From QNYQ01 sp964542985 (GTDB lineage Archaea; Thermoproteota; Thermoprotei_A; Sulfolobales; Pyrodictiaceae): a stretch of 7,475 nucleotides of DNA. The notes beneath the pieces are model-generated. The model was not told the origin of the DNA and ran no database searches. It was given only the letters and a program-made list of their open reading frames with translations. The DNA lies in the NCBI GenBank assembly GCA_964542985.1, contig CAZIWH010000075.1, positions 1 to 7,475 on the forward strand. The letters are read 5' to 3'. Below, piece by piece: positions 5,452 through 7,475 of this stretch; positions within the stretch are counted from its first letter, which is position 1; every line of letters begins with the position of its first letter. Made by a program: the position numbers and the translations under genes.

Positions 5452-5502
5452 TATGAAGCGCTTGTGATACAGTATCAGTGGCTCTTCTAGCTGAAAGGGT
5501 GA
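5446..5502 (+). promoter_or_regulatory. FBPA/P promoter, candidate operator and ribosome-binding site
   Basis: A TATA-like TTAATATGA (5448-5456) predicts transcription at about 5477. A perfect palindrome TGATAC-A-GTATCA (5465-5477) fills the space from the box to that start, where an archaeal repressor would block polymerase. GGGTGA (5497-5502) lies 6 bases before the ATG at 5509 and matches the archaeal anti-SD well. A competing reading is that GGGAGG (5438-5443) and ATG 5453 form a four-codon upstream ORF (MKRL, stop 5465-5467) on a longer transcript. Confidence 0.5.
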
Positions 5503-5508
5503 GCTGAT

Positions 5509-6690
5509 ATGGCTGAGGAGCCTCGCACCATAACTCTTAGCGTGATAAAGGCTGACATAGGCAGCATCGCAGGCCACCACAAGGTGCATCCGGACACCAT
5601 GGCTGCGGCTGCGCGCGTGCTAGCTGACGCCAAGAGGAAGGGCATTATAATCGACTACTATGTGACCCACGTGGGCGACGACCTAGAGTTAATAATGACT
5701 CACAGGAAGGGTGTGGACAGCCCTGAGATACATGGTCTCGCCTGGGACGCCTTCAAGAAGGCTGCTGACGTCGCTAAGGAGCTCGGCCTCTATGCTGCGG
5801 GCCAGGATCTGCTCAGCGATGCGTTTAGCGGCAATGTCCGTGGCCTAGGCCCCGGCGTCGCCGAGATGGAGTTCGTTGAGAGGAGGAGCGAGCCAGTAGC
5901 AATATTTATGGCCGACAAGACCGAGCCCGGCGCCTTCAACCTACCGCTCTTCAGAATATTCGCTGATCCCTTCAACACCGCCGGCCTCGTAATAGACCCG
6001 AGGATGCATGACGGCTTCAAGTTCGAGGTCCTAGACCTCTACGAGGGCAAGTACGTGCTACTCAGCACCCCTGAGGAGATGTATGACCTCCTAGCGCTAA
6101 TCGGCACTCCCGGCCGCTACGTGATAAAGAGGATCTATAGGAAGAATGACGGTGAGATAGCGGCAGTGGTCAGCAGCGAGCGTCTCAACCTCATAGCCGG
6201 CCGCTATGTGGGCAAGGACGACCCCGTCGCCATAGTGAGGGCGCAGAGCGGGTTCCCCGCCCTCGGCGAGATACTAGAGCCCTTCAGCTTCCCCCACCTA
6301 GTAGCCGGGTGGATGAGGGGCAGCCACTGGGGCCCACTAATGCCCGTAAGCCAGCGCGACGCCAAGTGCACCAGGTTTGATGGCCCACCCAGGATAATAG
6401 GCCTAGGCTTCAACATAACCAAGGGCAGGCTGATAGGCCCGGTGGACCTATTCGATGACCCAGCCTTCGACGAGACCAGGAGGCTCGCGCAGCAGATAGC
6501 CGACTATATGCGCCGCCACGGCCCCTTCATGCCGCACCGCCTAGACCCCGAGGAGATGGAGTACACCACGCTGCCACAAGTATTGGAGAAGCTCAAGGAC
6601 AGGTTCGTGGAGGCCAAGGACTACGAGAAGTACATCAAGCCCAAGATAAAGCACACAGAGATGCTCAGCGGCGAAGAGGCTCACGATTAA
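5509..6690 (+). CDS. fbp: fructose-1,6-bisphosphate aldolase/phosphatase (archaeal, bifunctional)
   Basis: Ancestral gluconeogenic enzyme of Archaea (EC 4.1.2.13 and 3.1.3.11). One Mg-dependent active site condenses GAP with DHAP to fructose 1,6-bisphosphate and then removes the C1 phosphate, giving fructose 6-phosphate irreversibly. The N-terminus VIKADIGSIAGHH supplies metal/substrate ligands D16 and H23; the pair D57-D58 (VGDD) follows, then D136-K137 in ADKTEPGA. The switch-loop YVGKDDP gives Y233 and the Schiff-base lysine K236, and Y352 lies in EYTTLP. These fit, with a constant offset of four, the residues I recall for the Thermoproteus enzyme (D12, H19, Y229, K232, Y348). At 393 residues it is full length. 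ATG at 5509 has a good SD, GGGTGA. Triosephosphate isomerase, which makes its substrate pair, lies 114 bases downstream. Confidence 0.97.
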   Translation: MAEEPRTITLSVIKADIGSIAGHHKVHPDTMAAAARVLADAKRKGIIIDYYVTHVGDDLELIMTHRKGVDSPEIHGLAWDAFKKAADVAKELGLYAAGQDLLSDAFSGNVRGLGPGVAEMEFVERRSEPVAIFMADKTEPGAFNLPLFRIFADPFNTAGLVIDPRMHDGFKFEVLDLYEGKYVLLSTPEEMYDLLALIGTPGRYVIKRIYRKNDGEIAAVVSSERLNLIAGRYVGKDDPVAIVRAQSGFPALGEILEPFSFPHLVAGWMRGSHWGPLMPVSQRDAKCTRFDGPPRIIGLGFNITKGRLIGPVDLFDDPAFDETRRLAQQIADYMRRHGPFMPHRLDPEEMEYTTLPQVLEKLKDRFVEAKDYEKYIKPKIKHTEMLSGEEAHD

Positions 6691-6693
6691 CCC

Positions 6694-6720
6694 TTCCTTT
6701 TCTCGCTCCATTTTTGTGTT
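6694..6720 (+). terminator. T-rich terminator after FBPA/P
   Basis: Directly after the TAA at 6688-6690 the sequence becomes pyrimidine-rich, with TTCCTTTT (6697-6704) and TTTTT (6712-6716). Archaeal polymerase terminates on such U-rich runs without needing a hairpin. This suggests that FBPA/P and the downstream isomerase can be transcribed separately. Confidence 0.5.
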
Positions 6721-6790
6721 CGCCAAGTCGCTGGGCAAGAAAAGAGACCCACTCAACACATTACCTTCCTCTGGCTCCTGGATACACCTA

Positions 6791-6796
6791 GGGAGG
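6791..6796 (+). promoter_or_regulatory. Shine-Dalgarno that sets the tpiA TTG start
   Basis: GGGAGG ends 8 bases before the TTG at 6805. It is the best purine-rich site upstream of the isomerase frame, and there is no ATG, GTG or TTG between 6832 and the conserved VNYK segment. It favours 6805 over the TTG at 6829. I saw no clear TATA box in 6721-6780. Confidence 0.5.
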
Positions 6797-6804
6797 CTCG
6801 AGCC

Positions 6805-7475
6805 TTGGGCACGGTTCTCATCTCAGGCTTGCATGCGCGCTACAGTGCTAAGCCACACATAGCCGGAGACCATGCGAAGCAGCTCCCGGTTCTTGCTGTA
6901 AATTATAAGGCCTATCCAACGGCCTTTGGCGAGAAGGGCATCGCGATAGCTCTCGCGGCCGAGAAGGTTGCAGAAGAGTATCGTGGCCAAGTACGCGTGA
7001 TAATAGCCGTCCCGGCCACGGAGATAGCAAGGGTAGCAGATACGGTGGATATAGTCACAGTTTACGCGCAGCACATGGATCCCGTCGAGCCTGGGGCACA
7101 CACAGGGTACCTCCCGGCAGAAGCGCTCCGGGAAGCAGGAGCCCGGGGCACACTCCTCAACCACAGCGAGCACCGCCTCAGACTGAGCGACATAGACAAG
7201 GCAATACGCCGCGCAACAGCCCTAGGCCTCGAGACACTAGTCTGCGCAGACACCCCGACAGCCGCAGCAGCGGCAGCAGCCCTAGCCCCGACAATGATAG
7301 CAGTCGAGCCCCCCGAGCTCATAGGCACAGGCACACCAGTATCCAAGGCGAAACCCGAAGTAATAACAGAGACCATAAAGCTTGCACACGCGGTTAATCC
7401 CTCAATACCAGTCCTCGCTGGGGCCGGGATAACAAGCGGAGACGACGCGGCAGCAGCCATAAGGCTGGGAGCAGT
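6805..7475 (+). CDS. tpiA: triosephosphate isomerase, C-terminus cut by right edge
   Basis: Interconverts GAP and DHAP (EC 5.3.1.1) in glycolysis and gluconeogenesis; archaeal forms are short TIM barrels, usually tetramers. The frame is open for 223 codons to the window edge with no stop. Key residues, counted from TTG 6805: N33 and K35 in AVNYK, the catalytic His120 in LLNHSEHR, the catalytic Glu168 in AVEPPELIGTG, whose following residues form the closing loop 6, and the phosphate-binding GAGI near the end. An alanine run TAAAAAAALAP precedes loop 6. The N-terminus is odd: about 28 residues (MGTVLISGLHARYS and on) come before the point where archaeal homologues usually start. The alternative TTG at 6829 still leaves about 20. 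The last barrel strand and helix probably lie outside the window. Confidence 0.93.
   Translation, partial: MGTVLISGLHARYSAKPHIAGDHAKQLPVLAVNYKAYPTAFGEKGIAIALAAEKVAEEYRGQVRVIIAVPATEIARVADTVDIVTVYAQHMDPVEPGAHTGYLPAEALREAGARGTLLNHSEHRLRLSDIDKAIRRATALGLETLVCADTPTAAAAAAALAPTMIAVEPPELIGTGTPVSKAKPEVITETIKLAHAVNPSIPVLAGAGITSGDDAAAAIRLGA

Larger units (their letters stand above)
4698..5508. other. long gap with no convincing gene, about 810 bases
   Basis: For a compact crenarchaeal genome this is a large gap. No ORF of 60 codons or more is present on the minus strand. Plus-strand ORFs at 4713-4910 and 5209-5451 have composition and codon use unlike the neighbouring genes. The left part has an AT-rich, promoter-like island (about 4761-4795) followed by GC-rich sequence. 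The middle (about 5008-5109) has three degenerate repeats. The right part (5240-5430) is rich in pyrimidines and leads into the FBPA/P promoter. I looked for a tRNA T-arm, the RNase P GAGGAAAGUCC-type core and the SRP helix-8 motif on the plus strand and saw none. Confidence 0.6.

Noticed and set aside
7062..7460. Minus-strand ORFs at 6823-7173 and 7062-7460
   Set aside because: The plus strand encodes an intact triosephosphate isomerase here, with catalytic residues in place.

Overview
The window looks like a stretch of chromosome from a hyperthermophilic crenarchaeon. I suspect the Desulfurococcales/Pyrodictiaceae group (Pyrodictium, Hyperthermus, Pyrolobus), but this is inferred from gene content and style. 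Three genes point to Archaea directly: ribosomal protein S17e, a Cgi121-type KEOPS subunit, and the archaeal bifunctional fructose-1,6-bisphosphate aldolase/phosphatase (FBPA/P). An ABCE1 ribosome-recycling ATPase and an archaeal-type triosephosphate isomerase agree with this. The DNA is GC-rich, arginine is often AGG, isoleucine often ATA, and GTG or TTG starts are common behind purine-rich Shine-Dalgarno (SD) stretches.

Layout, left to right. Positions 1-62 hold the N-terminal 20 codons of an unidentified minus-strand gene that diverges from rps17e. Everything else supported is on the plus strand. The first group is rps17e (122-433), a purine-type phosphoribosyltransferase (536-1132) and cgi121 (1089-1628), which overlaps the phosphoribosyltransferase by 44 bases. 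A 37-residue ORF made almost only of Glu and Trp follows (1715-1828). A palindrome-rich leader of about 260 bases leads into ABCE1 (2087-3928). Three copies of a 9-bp palindrome lie at and after the ABCE1 stop, before a basic hypothetical protein (4062-4697). Next is an unusually long, apparently non-coding gap of about 810 bases (4698-5508). Last are FBPA/P (5509-6690) and the start of triosephosphate isomerase (6805 to the right edge).

How the genes fit together. The left half is about translation: a 30S protein, a tRNA t6A-modification subunit and the ribosome splitting factor, with nucleotide salvage alongside. The right end is gluconeogenesis: triosephosphate isomerase balances GAP and DHAP, which FBPA/P condenses and dephosphorylates to fructose 6-phosphate. 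FBPA/P has a perfect 13-bp palindrome just downstream of a TATA-like box, a plausible operator.

The most unusual item is the Glu/Trp micro-ORF. Its two complete 30-nt repeat units differ only at synonymous third positions, which suggests selection on the peptide. I saw no tRNA or rRNA gene, CRISPR array, insertion sequence or defence system.
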